Shown here in pieces: positions 62,366 to 64,000 of a stretch of DNA of 64,000 nt. The DNA is taken from contig CM048745.1 of NCBI GenBank assembly GCA_026315105.1, forward strand, positions 756,544,006 to 756,608,005, given 5' to 3'. Within the stretch, counting starts at the first letter, position 1. Each line of letters opens with the position of its first letter. The notes under the pieces were generated by a model. That model did not search any database. It saw nothing but the letters and a program-made list of their open reading frames with translations, and had not been told where the DNA came from. Both the position numbers and the translations under genes were made by a program. The stretch comes from Locusta migratoria. Lineage: Eukaryota; Arthropoda; Insecta; Orthoptera; Acrididae.

Positions 62366-63745
62366 AATGAAACTTTCACTCTGCAGCAGAATGTGCGTTG
62401 ATAGGAAACTTCCTGGCAAATTATAATTGTGTGCCAGAACCGGGACTCGAACCTGGGACCGTTGCCTTTCGCGGGCAAGCGCTCTACTGGCTAAGCTATC
62501 CCGACACGACTCACGATGCCGCCTCACCACTTCTGCCAGTACCTCGCCTCCTACTTTCCAAACTTCACAGAAGCTGAAACTTCCTGGCAGATTAAAATTG
62601 TGTGCCGGAACCGGGACTCGAACCTGGGACCTTTGCCTTTCGCGGGCAAGCGCACTACCGACTGTGCTATCCCGACACGACTCACAATGCCGCCTCACAA
62701 CTTCTCTTCTGCCAGTACCTCGCCTCCTACTTTCCAAACTTCACAGAAGCTCACCTGCGAACCATGCAAGACTAGCACTCCTGGAAGAAAGGATATGAGG
62801 TGAGTCGTGTCGGGATAGCACAGTCGTAGTGCGCTTGCCCGCGAAAGGCAAAGGTCCCAGGTTCGAGTCCCGGTTCCGATACACAATTTTAATGTTCAAA
62901 TGTTCAAATGTTTGTAAATCTTATGGGACTTAACTACGGGGTCATCAGTCCCTAAACTTACAAACTACTTATGAACTACTTACGAACTAGGACGGTACAA
63001 ATATTCATGCCCGATGGGGGATTCGAATCTCCGACCGTAGTGGCCGTGCAGACCGTGACTGAAGCGCTTCAGTCCCCTCGGCCACCGTGGCCGGCACACA
63101 ATTTTAATCTGCCAGGAAGTTTCATATCAGCGCACACTCCGCTGCAGAGTGAAAGTTTCATTCTGGAAACATCCCTTAGGCTGTGGCTAAGCCATGTCTC
63201 CACCATATACTTTCTTCCAGGAGTGCTAGTCTTGCATGGTTCGCAGGAGAGCTTCTGTGAAGTTTGGAAAGTAGGAGGCGAGGTACTGGCGGAAGTAAAG
63301 TTGTGAGGCGGCAACGTGAGTCTTGTCGGGATAGCACAGTCGGTAATGCGCTTGCCCGCGAAAGGCAAAGGTCCCAGGTTCGAGTACCTGTTCCGGCACA
63401 CTATTTTAATCTGCCAGGAAGTTTCATATCAGCGCACACTCCGCTGCAGAGTGAAAGTTTCATTCTGGTTCACAGAAGCTCTCCTGCGAACCATGCAAGT
63501 CTAGCACTCCTGGAAGAAAGCATATGGTGGAGACATGGCTTAGCCACAGCCTAAGGGATGTTTCCAGAATGAAACTTTCACTCTGCAGCGGAATGTGCAC
63601 TGATATGAAACTTCCTGGCAGATTAAAATTGTGCGCTGGAACGGGGACACGAACCTGGGACCTTTGCCTTTCGCGGGCAAGCGCTCAACCGACTGAGCTA
63701 TCCCGACACGACTCACTTCCGCCAGTACCTCGCCTCCTACTTTAC
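62366..63745. repeat. cluster of family C repeats in both orientations
   Basis: At least five tRNA-like units: 62430-62505, 62605-62680 and 63630-63705 on minus, 62808-62880 and 63328-63395 on plus. They are separated by the shared linkers CTTCCTGGCAGATTAAAATT, CAGTACCTCGCCTCCTACTT and CACTCTGCAGCGGA. A SINE A is nested at 62894. The cluster separates the Penelope-like gene from its inverted terminal segment. Confidence 0.85.
62894..63095 (-). mobile_element. SINE family A nested in family C
   Basis: Perfect 13-bp duplication ACACAATTTTAAT at 62881-62893 and 63096-63108. The head is slightly diverged (GATTCGAATCTCC on plus). Confidence 0.93.
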
Positions 63746-63769
63746 TTCTGCTCTGTGCACCAGCGTCCT

Positions 63770-63880
63770 TAGAGCAGATAGTCTCTGCGATGGTTGGTCG
63801 TGGCTCGTCGCGTAGCTCGTGGATATCAAACCACTTCACGCGGCTGGGAGCACAAGAGAATTTTATCAACAAATGTCTCG
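63770..63880 (+). mobile_element. inverted terminal segment of the Penelope-like element
   Basis: CTCGTGGATATCAAACCACTTCACGCGGCTGG and AGAGAATTTTATCAACAAATG are the reverse complement (diverged) of 61540-61612. Penelope-like elements often carry inverted copies of their terminal repeat. Confidence 0.75.
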
Positions 63881-64000
63881 TTTGCGCCCTTAGACGCTAC
63901 ACAACGTACCTCTTCGCCACCTGTGTCTCATTGCAGCAAGATCATAGACTTCTGGTCATATGTAATACAAACGTAGAAATATACCTTTAAAATTCTCCAG
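63881..64000. other. unassigned window edge
   Basis: Nothing recognised. Confidence 0.35.

Noticed and set aside
61925..62737. 270-codon fusion of tRNA-repeat text with a GIY-YIG domain
   Set aside because: The N-terminal 130 codons are family C repeat read by chance; only the part below about 62341 is Penelope-like.
2648..63705. tRNA-like boxes as functional tRNA genes
   Set aside because: Each one continues directly into a recurrent repeat body, most have changed arms, and they occur in many copies or inverted pairs, so they are SINE or fold-back heads.
1..64000. CRISPR array, operon or other prokaryotic system
   Set aside because: No regularly spaced short repeats with unique spacers, no operonic gene packing, and all coding remnants are eukaryotic transposon types.

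Overview
This window looks like intergenic DNA from a large, repeat-rich insect genome, most likely an orthopteran (grasshopper or locust). That identification is an inference. The dominant tRNA-headed SINE and several other repeats match what I remember of locust DNA, and the coding remnants are of insect type (jockey, CR1 and I-like LINEs, Penelope-like, Tc1/mariner, pogo, hAT and piggyBac-like elements). I could run no search. I see no intact host gene, rRNA, stand-alone tRNA gene, CRISPR array or prokaryotic feature. Almost all long open frames are decayed transposon proteins or chance frames.

Layout. 1-8 kb: a broken jockey-type LINE split by a SINE, degenerate SINEs, a perfect 96-bp inverted repeat, a LINE tail and two full SINEs. 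8-13 kb: a fold-back repeat built from tRNA-like heads (family C) with a nested SINE, then two short hAT-type elements and a mariner remnant. 15-24 kb: a second mariner remnant, two dispersed repeats with internal duplications, a piggyBac-like element, SINEs inside a CT microsatellite and a 994-bp hAT-type element with a clean 8-bp target duplication. 25-33 kb: SINEs, a CR1-like LINE with a nested SINE, an LTR-like block and a palindromic piggyBac-type MITE with TTAA flanks. 34-37 kb: two large palindromes in inverted relation. 37-44 kb: an I-like LINE with target duplications, a Tc1 element with TA duplications, another RNase H LINE, and a mariner remnant that received a SINE and a hAT element, the latter carrying its own SINE. 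44-50 kb: a THAP-domain remnant, an unidentified coding remnant, more family-C DNA, a CR1-like LINE and a Penelope-like GIY-YIG gene. 50-53 kb: nested palindromes with hAT and SINE insertions. 53-64 kb: LINEs, SINEs, a pogo-like element, a second Penelope-like element and a cluster of family-C repeats.

Two relationships stand out. First, the main SINE ends in a hairpin (GGGACT stem, 16-nt loop starting GATGACC) that matches the 3' end of the I-like LINE at 37200-38728, suggesting that this type of LINE moves the SINE. Second, a hammerhead-like motif (CTGANGA, one extra base, a stem-loop, GAAA, a self-complementary run, then AATAAA nearby) recurs near the ends of four or five unrelated palindromic elements. 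It also lies downstream of both Penelope-like GIY-YIG genes. The palindromic elements may therefore be non-autonomous, ribozyme-bearing relatives of Penelope-like elements. Every copy has one base more than the textbook hammerhead core, so self-cleavage is not assured.
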